A DNA stretch of 64,000 bases from Luscinia megarhynchos (Eukaryota; Chordata; Aves; Passeriformes; Turdidae). The position numbers and the translations under genes were made by a program. Location of the stretch: assembly GCA_034336665.1 (NCBI GenBank), contig JAPFBE010000013.1, positions 23,682,575-23,746,574 on the forward strand, in the 5' to 3' direction. Of the stretch, positions 1 to 18,439 are shown piece after piece (the stretch's first letter is position 1; each line of letters starts with the position of its first letter). The notes under the pieces were generated by a model. It was given only the letters and a program-made list of their open reading frames with translations, did not search any database and was not told the DNA's origin.

Positions 1-4757
<4,757 letters not shown>

Positions 4758-5060
4758 AAAGTACCTGTAAAACATTCCACGCACAGCCCATGCCACCTCT
4801 CTACCATCTCCCCTGTGTGCATACTTCATCTTTGCAAGAGCAGAACTGTGCCTGAAGAAGGAGTGAGCTGAAACTAAAGGAAACATGAAGAAACATGGAC
4901 TGGAGGAGAAAGCAAGGGGGAGGTTGGGTGGGGGGAGTGTCTGACCCATCAGTCCAGGGAGATGAGAGTTTGAGTAGTTTTATGTGCCTTTGTTTTTGTA
5001 AGAGGAAACCGAAGATTTTATATGTGGATTTTTACAAATAAAGACGGATTATAAGAGGAT
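4758..5060 (+). other. ATP1A1: ATP1A1 3'UTR (end approximate)
   Basis: This is noncoding sequence from the stop codon to the likely cleavage zone 15-20 bases beyond AATAAA, giving a short UTR of about 300 nt. The exact cleavage site cannot be read from the sequence, and a longer alternative UTR using a distal signal is possible. Confidence 0.75.
5037..5042 (+). terminator. ATP1A1: ATP1A1 polyadenylation signal AATAAA
   Basis: A canonical AATAAA hexamer lies 280 nt after the stop codon, in an AT-rich context (TTTACAAATAAAGACGG). A GT-rich stretch about 40 nt downstream (GGTGGATGTTTTTCTC) fits a downstream element. Confidence 0.85.
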
Positions 5061-8000
5061 GCCCCCACATGGTCTTAGGTGGATGTTTTTCTCAAGGCAA
5101 AAACTGGTTTAGGGCAATTTCCCCACCCTGGCTTAGGGTGTGGTCATGAGTGCAAGGGTTAGTCCCTGGCTTCCTGTTTTTGTGATACGGAAGCAGAGCT
5201 TCTTGGCCCACAGACAACAGCCTGTGTAAAAGCCCCGGTACACCTTACTCTAGCTCAGTGCTTAATATGACAAACTGTTTGCCAGCACTTGCGTCTCACA
5301 GCCTAAAGCTCAGGAAGCTTCCTGGTTTCTGACTACATCTTGGCTTCTTTGAGCAAATGGAGCTCAAGTCAAGTGGAGAGAAGAGCTGGCCTGCCATGAG
5401 GGGCTCTTTGCTGGGTTCTGAATGAGAACAGGCTTCCACTGACTGCCACTTGGATCCAAGCAGCCTTGTTCTCAAAATTGACACTGATTTTACTGCTTGC
5501 TTACCCAAGCAAGGGATAGTGTTTCCTGGTGTCCTCTGTGTATGGCACTTGCCCCATTCTGATACTGGCTCATGCCTTCTGTGGAATGTGGGCAGGGGCT
5601 GATCATGGATACTGCATCCTCCACTTTTGAGGATGGTGTTGCTGTTGTCTGGGGTCCAAGCTGTCTCTGTGAGCTGAACTGAGTCATGCTGCTTCCCTCT
5701 GAGTATCTAACCTTTTTCTGTATGCTTTGATTTACTGTTAATGCCTGTATGGCTCATTTTTTTCATAACTGTGAGAGAGCTGGCCTTTTGCATGTGGGTA
5801 ATCGCCTTGAAGTTCTAACTATTCATTGCTCCTAGTGTTCTTATGCTAAAGCAAGCTGGAGATGCTTCAAGCCCTGTTCCTGAACTACTGGTCTGTGCCC
5901 CTCTTAGATATGTGTCTACCTCTGCAAAGGATCGCTAAACCACAACACTGAAAGGCTCTGCAATTAAAACTCCATGTTGTCATCCCTCCTTCCTCATAAC
6001 TCTGGTTTTTGAAAATGATGTTTTAAAGCTGGATTCCTTATTTCATGTACTGAACAATATAAGCTCAGAGAGTCACTAGCAAGGGGAAAAAATGAGAAGT
6101 TGAGGGTGGCAATTGTTTCAATTTGTCTTGGATACTCTACTGTGGAAGCCCCAGTTGGAGATGATTAAAAATAATAGTCTTCCAAGTGTTGGGAGTCTGC
6201 CCATGCTAGTAGTTGTATTGATGCAACTGAGTGTGAGGTGATCCCAGTTGGGAAGGGGAGATGATAAGTTGCACTAAGGGAGGAAGAAAAAAAGGTGGGG
6301 GATGTATGTTACTGGATCTGAGGATGACTGATGTGATGCAGAAATGATAGTCCACCCAGGTGTGACACTTCCTTGACTCTGGCATTACACTTCCTTAAGC
6401 ATTTTGGTCAGTTCCTGAGACCACAGCAGTGAAATTGCAAAATCAATGTTGGTTGGCAAAAAAAAGAAAAAAAATGCTGTTATTGTCCCTGACATTTCAG
6501 CTTTAAATAGCCTTAGCAGTAGGCTTCTTACTAAGACTCAAACGTGTAGGTGAGGAGGGACCCCTGAAGGTTGAGCTGTCACTCCAAATATCAAGGCCAG
6601 AGTTGAACCTCTGCCCTGCGGCTCCCAGGACTCCTTTTGTGGCCATGCTCGTGCTACACTGTAGTTGAGGCTCCTTTCCAGACAGCTCCAACTGCATCTT
6701 CTAGGAATGCTTTTTGGCTACAATTGCTGCTCAGGAGTTCTACCTCACCTGGACTTCTCACACCAGTCCGGGAGCATTTCTTGCACTTCATGCTGTGACT
6801 GATTAGTTTAGCTGTCATCTTCCAAAAGAAAGCTAAGTCTGGACAAACACTGAGTCATGTTAAAGGAAAGTTTCACTCCACTGTGCTCTGACATCCTTGC
6901 CCGGATAAGGGGCTGAGGTAGCTGTGACTGGACTGAATGGGGCTTTAATGCTTGGGGAAAGTGAGTAGGTAACCAGGACCAGGGTGGTAGAGAAGGCAAT
7001 GGAAGGATGTTCTATCTTGGCTCTAGATGCTGGCCAATATTCACAAGATAAGTAATCAGAGATAGCATTTACAGCAGCTTCCCTTTAGCAGAGTGAGCTC
7101 TCATCACATGCCTGAGCTCACCCTTTTTTCCCATCCTCAAAGGACAGGATGGGCTTGTGATGGCAACACCATCTCCTTTAGCCTAAAGTGACATGGGAGA
7201 TTTTGCATGAGCTGCCTATGACTCGCCACCCAGCAAAAGCACCTGTCTAGCATCAGTGCCTGAGTGGATGGACACTATATATCTGTGCCCGAATCATGCA
7301 TATCCTTTGCTGGAGGTGGGGGCCTGAGGCAGAAGGAGGAGGGCAGCAGGGCATAGGGCCAGCCAGGAATGGTACCCACCAGGATGTGGGAGCCTCAGCA
7401 GCCCTCTACAGAGCAGTTACTTTGCTCAGTGCTGGGCTCTTGCAGAGGTGTTTTTTTCCCCAGTAATCCTTTGTTTTCACAAGATCTGCCAATTAGATAG
7501 AAGAAAGGCACTAGTCTCTCCTGGGGACCTGCTCCCCAGCACCATTCCTCTAGGGATAAAGCACTTCTCTGCCAGACTTGACAGCAGGCAGCTCTGAGCT
7601 CCTCCACAGTGCTCACTTGCCCCTGACTCCATGGCCTTGAAAACAGGAGAGCAAAACATCCCTCTCCAACATATTAGACCTCTGAACCAACTGATTAGCC
7701 AAAGTAGAAAGCAGATTAACCCCAATTAGGTGAAAATGTAGAAACAATTATATGCAGTAAAGCTCTGTGCATAGGCTTCCCAGGAGTCTGGCTTTGAACA
7801 TGCATCCCAGGGACCTTCCACTCACAGCTTCTTACTCCATCAGCTCCTAAATTGTACCAATGCTTGGAGCCCCTTTTGTGCTCTCCCACAGTTCACTGCT
7901 GCAGGCTTGCTCAGATCCTGCATGTACTTGCTTCAGATGTTGCTTTGTTCCCCTACCTCTCCTCCAGTTTCTGCAGCCCTCCTTCTCTTTCCCTATCACT

Positions 8001-9819
8001 CCATGTGCCACCCCAGGGGCCTCTGGACTCCTGGGGTTTGCTGATGAAAAGTATGGCAGAAGGTCTGTATCTGTGGAAAGTTTTTAGTCCCTATATGGAA
8101 GGATAGAAATCCTTCTCATCACACTCATCTTTGCTCCCATTAGATCATCTATCTCCCTGCTTCTTCCATCTGGCTTTCCAAGCATAATAACACCTTCACT
8201 TGCATGAACCTTTAAGCCCTCTCACTCTGCAAAAGGCTGGAAAAAAAATATGGCTGATTTGCCCAGCTCTGATGACAGCAGTAGAATCTTGCATTTATGT
8301 GCTTCCTTTCACTTTAGGAGGCCCCACATTTTCCTGCACAGTACACAAAACTATCCCTCTGCCTCTGGGAGGCTTATGCTGCTGTCTGGCAAACAGCCAG
8401 TTCAAACAGCCCAGAGGGGAGATCTGATCAGGAAGGAGATACTGAAAAACCCTCCCGTGAAATGCCAGAACTTTCCAGCTATAGCTGGAAAACAGCTGTG
8501 CTTCCTAGGCATGCCTGGGAAGGCTGGTGTCACCTCCCAGAGGTTTGCCTAGCCAGCACCCCCATGTCCTATGTACTTGCTAAACTGGATCCTTGATGAA
8601 CTGAAATAAGCTAGAAAATCAGGGATGGTTAGAAAATCGTCAGCTATGGGGAATGGGAAATCTCTCCACAGGTACAGCAGCTCAGCTTTTCCCTTTACTG
8701 TGGCAGAGGACATTGAACAGCCAGCAGAAGAAAGCCCCACAGCTGTTTTTTAAATGTTAAAGGGTAAAAAAAAAAGGGATTCTTGACCGCGTGTCACATT
8801 CATGGACTGGGATCCACAGCTGACAGGAATCAGGGCTAAAAATAGACACCAGGGCTAATGGGCTCAGAGCAGCCTTGGGCAAGTGAGTCCCAAGGTGAAT
8901 TATGAAATCTAATACACATTCTGTTCCTAACAAGTGTGGTTTCTATTGAGGCTTATTTACTTTGGTCTTCATACTTGCTGAACATAGGATACGAGTGTTG
9001 GGTTTCACAACTAAATGGAGCTGGGCCTGATGGGGGGACAGCCAAGAAGTCAACAGGAACACTGTTGTGGAGGATGCAGCTCCAAGCAGCTCAGCAACAG
9101 CACTGGCCAAAGGAGTTCTGGTGGTGACTCTTGCCCAGATAAACTCACCTAGCTCAGTTGTGACTCCCCTTGGTGACTTGGTTTTCACATAACCTCCTGA
9201 AACTCTTCATTCATACAACACCTGCTAGTCTATCCACACGTATCTTTGGTTATAGGTATTCTGTGGTGGCGATTTGATAATTTTCATCCAACCAAATGCC
9301 CTCCTGCATTACCCTATAAATCCAGTCTGAGGCATGGTGACAGGGCTTCTTTCTGTTGAATAAGCATTGTGAGGTGCTCTTGATGGCTTCATCCCATGTA
9401 TGAGAGAATGAGCAGCACCTGATCTAGAGAAAAAAGAGAGCAGCACAGAAATTGTCTCAAGCTATTGTCTCAAAAACTCAAAAAGTATTTTGAACCAAGA
9501 AATTTATACTTATCTGCCCTGTGTATGACATGGCTTGGGTGTTGATCTGATCTGATGGGTTTGATCTGGTGGCAGGAGGTTTACCACATCATCAACCTAC
9601 AACCTGAAATGGCTGAGAATAATCTTCCCACAGCTTTGTGCTGCCCCAGCAGACAAAGCTGGGTCCACAGGCAGAGGAGAAGGGAAAGGGAGTGCTCAGC
9701 AGACAGCTGTGCTTTTTCTTTCCAGTTAGGGTATTTTCTGCTGTTTTTTTTAAATTGTATCTACAGTTAATAATCCAGGGATGTTTTTCTGTTCCTTTTT
9801 AATGCTTTTCCCCCTCTAC

Positions 9820-9865
9820 AAAGTACTTTCTAAAAGCAAGTCAAAGTACTTTCTAAAAGTAAATC
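9820..9865. repeat. 23-bp direct tandem duplication (2 copies)
   Basis: The segment AAAGTACTTTCTAAAAGCAA and three following bases (9820-9842) is repeated immediately at 9843-9865 with two differences. It is a local replication-slippage-type duplication with no evident function. Confidence 0.85.
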
Positions 9866-12800
9866 TATACAACAGCCAGTCTGAAATATGGTTTCCCCAG
9901 CCTATCCTTATCACATGTGCTTGCCTGATGCTCTTACTTCTGTGATCTTCCAGGGTTTTTTTAGGAGGCAATTAATCCCCAGAGAGATTAAAATCGAAAT
10001 GGAGTTTTTCGTTGGAGCAAGCATTTCCAAGTGACCTTCCTTCTCCTCCACAGTGAAAATTTACCATCTTGGACAAATCACTCCCAAAGCAACAGATACC
10101 ACATGAAGGCTTCTGGCAAAGCCTTCTAATTACCATAGGCCAGGGGTCAGGAACAGCTCAGCCGAACTGCTGGCAGTCAGAGCAAACTACTGGGAACACT
10201 GTGATCACCTGGAAGTAATGAAGGTACGATAGCAAACAAAGGAAACCTAATACTGGGATGACCACCCTCAGGATCTGCTGGGGAACATCTATTTTGGTCA
10301 CAGACAGAGCAGTCCAGGCAAAGTCCTCACTACCTCCTCTGGTAGCCGTCAGCTACAGTTTGCCTGAGTCTTCCTCTTTTTCATTCTGGATTTCAGTGTG
10401 TTTTTGTAATCAGCTGCCTGAACTCATCCACGTCTTTAAACTCCCACATTCATTACTGGAATCAAAGAACTTGCACTGGTGTCACCTTTTTCATGCCATG
10501 GGTGAGATCCCCAGATTACAACCAAATTTGGAAGAAGCACCCAGAACCACTTCCTGCTGTCAGCGTCTTAACCTTGAGTTGCCCCCTACATGAAGATCTC
10601 CACTCAGTGCTGCATGCACGAGGTTGCTGGATTCTCACCTGACATCCATGAACCCCTCTCCCAAGAACACACACACGTGGTATGTAACAACCATGTCAGG
10701 ATTTTCTGTTTGTGTAGTCCTTAAGGACTATCCTGTATTCATTCATATAAGTGAAATATTGACACCTGAACGCTCAGGAAAGATCTAGCTGTTCAAATAT
10801 ATGCCCACAGATGTCTTACAGCCACAGCTGTATAAATACAGCTACATAAATACTCTTCTGCCTGACCACCTTTCAGGCTTGAATAGGCTTGTCCTGCTGT
10901 CTAGGGAAAGCTCAGCAATGCTCTTGCTCCCAGGGTGTCACTGGGTCTTGAGCCCCAGCAGCTCAGCATCCAGCTGTGCCCTAAGGGAGATCAGAGAACT
11001 GGCTCTGGATACCCTCCAGCAGCATTCTGGGAAGGGTGCAGCAGTTCCCAGAGACAGGGATTGCATTATATGTCCAATAACACAGGGAGAGACATGTATT
11101 CTACCCAGGGTTTCACAGGAATTAACTGAATTGCCAGCAGATCCGATCAGCAGTTTAGGACCTGCCTTGTTGGGCCATAAGTATGTGATGGTTCACAAGT
11201 GGTGGGGGAAGCAAAGCCAGTCTTGAGAAAGACACCCTTCTACAGTCGAGAGAAAGGAAGGAGTAAAGAAAAGCCTTTTCTTTCACAGCTTCACAACTAA
11301 CAAATTTTGAGCAGCAAAAGGGAGGTCAGTCCCTCTTTGTATTTCAGGCTAACATTAGTGATTCCACCCTAATAAGGCCTGTCCCACCTTACTGAGGAAC
11401 AAAAGTGTTTTCAGATGCCATGTGTGTGTTACTGTTAGAAAAACTGCTCTTCACATGTCTGTGGGATGAGCTTCTGCACCCACGGAGTGTGCTGGTGACT
11501 CAGCTCTCCAGTCCCACAGAGGTGAGGGGTAGGTGTGATGGAAGGAGATGTGGCATGGGCAGAAGAAATGCCCTTGAGCTTCTGTACAGCATGTCCCACC
11601 TCAGCCCATTGGTTCCCCTTGAAGCTGTTTCTCCTCCTAGTGCTGGTTCCTGACATCTCCTGTGTACCCTGGACAATCATGGTGTAGGCTGAGGCTGTTC
11701 AGCAACACACTGTTTGTATCCACTTTCTTGCCAAAATAAGTGAGGAAAAGGATTTTTGCTTTGCTTCGCTGTGAAGCACTTGGGAGCAGAGAAATTTTGC
11801 CATAGATGGCAACCTTTTTCTGCTCTGTGGGGAAAGCTATGTCACCCTTGGCACAGGAGTACAGAGCTAGCCACATTAGAGGTATTCCTCTGTACTCACA
11901 TCATTCTCAGCTTCCCATACCTCTCACTGCAAGCCAAGGCCATGCACTAGGGAACAAAGGTCAGGAGGTGAGAGGTAGGAGGGGAAGGTTCTTAGAAGAA
12001 GATCAAATCTCACAACATCATATTTGCATTCATTAGGGAGCAGTAAAGAAGGCTAGGCAAGTAGGGCAATTAAGATAAGGGTGGGCAACACACTGTTCCC
12101 AGACCAATGTCCTGCCTGCTGGTAAAAGTAGGGGTGCAGTGCGATGCATTCTTGACATTTTGTTCTCTCAACTGATGCCAGCTCAGTTCTTATCAGATAT
12201 CTCCATGGCAAATGATTTTTCACAGTAGATAACACAACTGGGCTGCATAGGAAATAATCGTAAACTTCTGTCCAGGCAGCTGAGCAGAATGTTCACTTCC
12301 TGGCCTTCAAATATTTGTGGCTTTACCTTTTCCACTCTTCTTCACTTAGTCTCTTTTCTGCCTTGCACATTCAAGGCTCTGACCCACCCTGAGTTAAATG
12401 AAGCTAATGAACTTCAGACTAGATCTTTCCTCCACTCCTTGGATTCAGTCTGACCTCCTCTTCCACAAACAACACAAACTTATCTTTATCTTGAACACGC
12501 TCTTTGGTGGTTCCTTGCTGGTCAAACAAACTTTAAATTGCAGGGATAATACAGCCAGTATGCAGACCTCGAGCTGGAGGAGACGGGCACAGCCAGAGCA
12601 AGACAGCCATCAGTGGCGACCAGCATGGCAGCAGGAGAGGCCATGTTTTCCTTCCAACTCCCCAACTCTCCACAGCAAGAGAATGCCCCCATACACCCTC
12701 TCTACTGAGGAAAGCTATATCCATGATCAAGGATACTCCCAGCTTGAGAGTTTGCATGAGAAAAAATTCCGCAGTCTTGGCAGTGCTGGATGAGGTGGAG

Positions 12801-13536
12801 GTGTATCTACTGCCCACCACCACCATTTCAGACTCAATGTGGAGATCATCTTGCAGCCAGCAGAGCTGTCTCTGACAGGAATCTGACCTCCCAGCAAAAG
12901 TGGCACCTGAAGTTCCCTCTCGGGTGGATTTTGGCCAAGGCTCAAGGATGCTTTTGCTGCTATTCTTCCTTTATGCTGAACTTCATGAAGCTGGGCTTGG
13001 TGTCACTGCACTGTGCAAGAGAGACACCCTCCTTGTTCTGCTCTGTGTCCAACTCTCTGCTAAAGCAATAGTTGGGGAGCTCAGTTAGGTGTGCCAAAGC
13101 CAGGGGAGCTGAGAATGCAATCCAACTGCTTCCCTTTAGATTTTGCACTCCAGGATAAGGAAGCTTTCCAGTAAGCACTCACACCCTGGTGATAACAGTG
13201 ACAAAAGCACACTCCTGCCTAGGTTAACACATGATGATACTGTTACGTCAAGCAAGGTGCTGCTCTGCCCTCCACACGTGCATACCACAATTTGAGATTT
13301 TTTCAGAACTCCCTGGGATGAGTCCTACTCATTAGGCAACACCGACCATGTTAATTTTGGCCAGGCAGTGCTGGCTTCAATTAACCCTGGGCTGCTCTGC
13401 CCTTGGCTATGCATGCCAGGGGCTCCCTTGCTGCAGTGCCCTCAGTCTCAGGGCACAGAGCACACCCCCTCTGGGGTTGTCAGTGATTCTGGGTCGATTC
13501 AGAGCCTCAGGGTTTTTGAAAGAGATTTCTGTGTGC

Positions 13537-13572
13537 CATACATGCATGCATACATACACAAACATACACATT
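13537..13572. repeat. CATA/CACA-type microsatellite
   Basis: A degenerate run of CATGCATGCATACATACACA-like repeats, with alternating purine-pyrimidine character over about 36 bp. Confidence 0.7.
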
Positions 13573-16500
13573 TATACAGACATCTCTGTAATGTGTGTCT
13601 ATTTATGTACATGAACTCACACTGTCACAGTTGCCTTCCACTGGAAAACTTCTTAACACTGTGATAGCAGGGTTTCTGGGAGATGAGCTGTGTAGCAAGC
13701 TTCTGAGCCAGTTTAGGCCCTTTTTGGGGTCTTTTTCAGAATAAGCAGGATAATTTCCCATTTTGTCCATTCCTCCATTTTACTGGCAATGACAGGCATA
13801 AGCAGCCATCAAAACTGAATCTCTTCTGTGCTGTGTGCTCTACTACAGCCCTGCTGAACCTAAGTCAGTCTCTTGCACTATCATATTACGGCATTAGCTA
13901 TATCCAGCCACGTTTAGATTTTCACGGCTTGCGTGGCCTGTGCTGGGCCCACAGGTCTGTGTGCTGTCATCCTTTGTCCGCACATTCTGCTCTGCAGGTC
14001 TTAGCTCCCTTTCTTGCAGTTCTGTGGATTCCCAGTTCTGCAAACAGTTTCAGGACACTATTCACCCAGGCTCAGCCATGTTTTTTTGAGGGGGAATGCA
14101 CTGTGTTGCTTGGCACAGCCAGGGTTAGTTCTGGCTCCCAGCAGTCCTTGTTTTCAGTTCCAGCCATGGGCTGATCTCCTCTAAGGGAGCTGGCTATGCT
14201 CCTCTTTTTCCTTCTCCTCCCCTAAAACTACTAAACCTATCAAGCACATCAGAGCCAGCAGGTGTAGACTGTTTCTCAAGATCTTTTTATTTAATCACAC
14301 TTTTTGCAAACACTAAGTGAAACAGTCTTTGATCTTCCTCTGCTGCTTCTCAGAGCTCCTCTGGACTTTAAGACCTCCAACCTTCTGCTCTGGTGTTTTC
14401 TTGGAATGTCTGGCACTGTGTGGTCTTCAGAGATTACTCAATAATTCAGTTATTATTTTGCAGGACAGAGGCCTGCCTGTGGTCAATAAGGAGGCACTTT
14501 TCTGTTTATTACATGCAAACTCTGCCCCTTCTCTGTCCCAAGAAATCCTTCCCAGCACCTCTAACAGATGGGAACTTTTCCAAACAAAAGCATGTAAGCA
14601 CAGGAGTGCCAGTTCCCAACTCCATAGAACAGTAGGCCTAGATCTGCCCGATTACATCCTGGGCAACCAAGTCACATTCCCATAATTCTTCCCTAGCTGG
14701 CTAAAACAAAGATTTCTTTTCCCTGGCTTCAGTCTGGACACTGGTTTACCCTTGAATTCATGAACAAGAGATATCTTGGAGAAGTTTCCCAGCTCAAGCT
14801 GTACACATCCCAGCTCATCTCTCTATCTGTGGCCAATCTCTAGAACTTCAGAGAGTCAGCCAGAACTGCCCTGATTTTACAGGAATATGCTCCAAAGAGA
14901 AGCAGTTAAGCAAGTAGTTTGCGGACAGAGATAAAATCTAGGCCACCAGCACGCCTTCCTCTGGACAATGCAGACACTAGGCACATCTGTGATCGAGAGG
15001 GAACTTCAGAGAGTGGTCATAACACCTGGATAGCAGCTCAAGAGAAAAGGTCAGCTGTAGCTGAGCACCTGCTTCTGTACACGAAGCTTACACTATTACA
15101 GGTGCCACAAACACTGGCAGTCACATGACACTGTGATCTGTCCCCTCTCCCTCACTCCACTCACTGCCTGGGGCCCTGCCAGTGGGAGCCACAGGATCAG
15201 GACTGCATTTTTCAGTAGACAGGGGAAGGCACCCTTTTGTCCAGCGTGGATGGATGGGGCAAGGGCAGGGACAGCTCACCTCAGCTACATCCTGCACATG
15301 GAGATCCTGCCTGGCTCTTGTTCTAGGGGTTATATAATGGCAACACTAGCCAGCAACCAAGCGCCGCTCCACAGCCTGGCTTCCTTGCTTGTGTTCTCTA
15401 CCAAGACCAGCCCCCAGTGGGGACTAGCTGTGGCGTCTCTCCCAACCCCAGAGGAAATTTACTCGAAGACCCTGATCCAGTGTCTACCCAAGATCTTGGT
15501 AGCCTGAAAGAGCAAGGTGCACTGTCCCATTCATTTGGGTGGACATGTCCCAGCTGATGCACACCAGTGGTGGTTTCAGTGGTTAACATTGTTTCTCTGA
15601 GAGCTGTGTTGGCAAAAATATTTGATCTTTCCAGCATAAATATAAATACACAATATAAATACGCATCTGTTTCCTCCGAAATAGAATGAATCGGGGGGAG
15701 AGGAGTGAAATTGTGTACGTGCATTTGTGGTGCTTGTGCTACAGAGAAAAAGGGAGATGAAATGAGGCTTAGTGCAAAATACAGGAAGCAGAAGAAAAAC
15801 AGCACAAAGCAAAGGTTGCATCCATTGAATGGGACTTGTATTGGTATCTTGGCTGCTGTTTTACTAAGTTATGGTATCACTAAATCCCATTCTCCTCCGA
15901 GGGAAAGAAACCCTGTAACTGTGCATTGTCAGTGTGACGGAAGAAACAGCATCAGCTGATGCTGGCTGGGTCAGTACTACTCTTCGGCTCACAGACCAGC
16001 CTTTGTTCCCAGCGCGGTGACAAAGGGCTCTCTTCTTTCCTTCACCTCCCACAAGTTGTTCATAGGCGTGTTTGAACAGTGCATGTTTTAAGACTATATC
16101 AGCTATGGCAGACATGCCTTGGCCAGCTCCCATCAAGACCTCTGCCACCTCAGCCCCATGGGAGATGTTCCTCTTGTGCACCAGAGTCCTCCATGGACGG
16201 TGCAGCCAAATGCTCATTTCCTTATCACTTGGTGGAACTGCCTGCTCCCAGAAGTCTGTTGGCACTAAACATGACCACAAGTCCTGAGCCCGCAGGTCCA
16301 CAGGATACTAGGAACATATAAAGAATTCCTATCACTTCCTTGATCACCTCTCTGGTACCCTCAGCACTCCTAAACTTGTCCCTTGGGCACTCTGGTCCTC
16401 CATCTTTCTTGGTAGATGAGCACTGGGGAAAGGGTGCTGGTGTTTGTGAGTCTTAGCTGGCATCAGGGTGACCTCCTTCTCCCTCTACATGGCAGAAGAG

Positions 16501-18439
16501 GCTTTAGAAGGTTTGGCCAGTGCCTGAAAAGGGGCAAGTTTTGGCTATTGGTGTAACCCCAGCCTGTGGTGCATGCTTTTTCTAGAAGAGGTAGCTTCTC
16601 AGTCAGTGATTTTTGGCAAGTGACTGTGCCCAACATCTGGCAGAAGGAATGATGCAAGGCATTGTGCTGGGTGGCAGAGCTCTCCCAGACAAGCAACTCA
16701 GCTGGAAAACATACTTCCCACATTCAGCCACCCTTTGGCTGGTGGGCTTTCTGCTACCCCCCGTGCCAGGGTGTGAAGGTTTCCCCTCCCAGCATCAGCC
16801 TGTACCAAAGGGAGAGCATGCACAATGGTGCAATATCTGAAGACTTGAGATGTGATCTTGCACTTGCAAGAACATTTGATATGATCCCAGCATTCCCTAT
16901 CTGTGTACTCTGAAGAGTTCTAGTCTGAGCTATTAGAGCAACAAGATTATTCCAGTCACATTTCTAGTGCTCTTTAACCTGTCAGCATAAGAATTTCACC
17001 CTCATTACCTTTCTCATGTCCGTGGTACAGAAGGTTGAACCTGCACAGAGATATACAGAGATACAAAAGAGGACCCATGCCCTGATGCACATAGGTCCTG
17101 ACATACAAAAAGACACATTCAGAGGCAGATACACAGACACTCACTTGCAAAGTGATTTTGTGATCTTGCATGGACAAGCAGAATAGTACATACAGATAAT
17201 GACACAGGCAGACATCTTTTAGTGATCTACTAGAAATCTGAAGTGTCATTTTTCCCTAAGGGAACCTGGAAAAAGCAGTATAGTACACTAGTTTAGAAAC
17301 TGATGTTTCAGTATCTCCCTTTCAGAAAACAGGGAAATAATTTTCAACTTCTGAGAGCATCAAACAGCAGCTTATGGAGAAGTCAACATAAGGAGCCATT
17401 GCTTTAGCATTTAGTTTTGGTGCAAGAAAAGGCCTCAGCAGGAGCACCACATGCTGGCCACCATGTCTGCACATAGACCACTCCACTGGGAAATGCCTCC
17501 AGTGAAGTAATTTAAAATGTTTTTTTGGCAGTTGTATTTCCAGGTCAAGTTTGTACAAGCTAGCACAACCACAAGGAGCAGTTCCTAGAACAAAAGAACA
17601 TTTCTGAGTGGAAGCTGAACAGGTGGAGTCCACCACATCAGTCGCAATAAGGGGCTTGCGTCCAGTGCTCTCCTCAATCCTTATGCTTCCTGGGAGCTTA
17701 TTTTTCCCCTTAGGGCTTTGTCTGATGCCAGGCAACACAACTCTGTTGTGAGGCCCCCATAGGCAGCCTAGAAACACAGCTCAGACTCTCCTCTGGGGTT
17801 TGGATCCTGGAGTGTTGTTTTTTGACAGTAGGGGTGAGCCAGGTGACTCCGTATATAGGTAGTGCAAGTTCAGGAGAAAAATGAAAATGGAAGATAAAGA
17901 TGTTTAGTGGTACAAGACATCCTGCTTAACCATATGTGTTTATTTCCCTTACCTCATGTACTACTGTCTGGAGAAGCTGTGGTAACATCCCCACCAGTAT
18001 CAGGGAATGCACAATGGTGAAAGCTGCACCAAATATGCACATTTTTGGGAAAGTCAGCACAGAAACTTCTTCTGTATGCTAACAGGAGCCACCTATGCAT
18101 TCAAATCCCAGGATCAATGAGACCAGGGACTGTACTTCATAGCTCATGTGAAGCTAGGCAAGAAACCATGACCTTGAATCCGTGATGTTTGGAGAGGAGG
18201 CAGGGATTGACCTGCAGCAGGAATTACAAATTGCTTATAGCTTGGCTTAGCTAACGTTTCCTACAACAGAGCAGAGGTGAGGGCTTAAGCTTGTTTGAGA
18301 TTGTTCAAGGGAGAGAGAGAGAACTTGTCTCCAGAGCTGGTTCTTTATGGCATATGTCTGAAAACAGTTTACATGTGGCTAGAAAGGAAGCCTCTTTGCT
18401 AGTCTGGTTCAAATGACCTCTTAGTATCTAGCCTCTATT

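Larger units (their letters stand above)
5061..18439. other. Intergenic sequence downstream of ATP1A1; no gene recognised
   Basis: About 13.4 kb without any open frame that resembles a known protein, any convincing spliced exon series or any RNA gene. Open frames here are short (up to about 145 codons), lie on both strands and often overlap, as expected by chance. Small local features are a 23-bp direct duplication (9820-9865) and a CATA/CACA-type microsatellite (about 13537-13572). Unrecognised lncRNA exons cannot be excluded. Confidence 0.6.

Noticed and set aside
15864..16301. 145-codon minus-strand frame with protein-like look (MGAGQGMSAIADIVLKHALF)
   Set aside because: No family could be assigned. 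Overlapping plus-strand frames cover the same bases and there is no promoter, splice or repeat support.
17322..17777. 151-codon minus-strand frame
   Set aside because: No domain or motif is recognisable, and its length is within what chance gives over a 38-kb tract.
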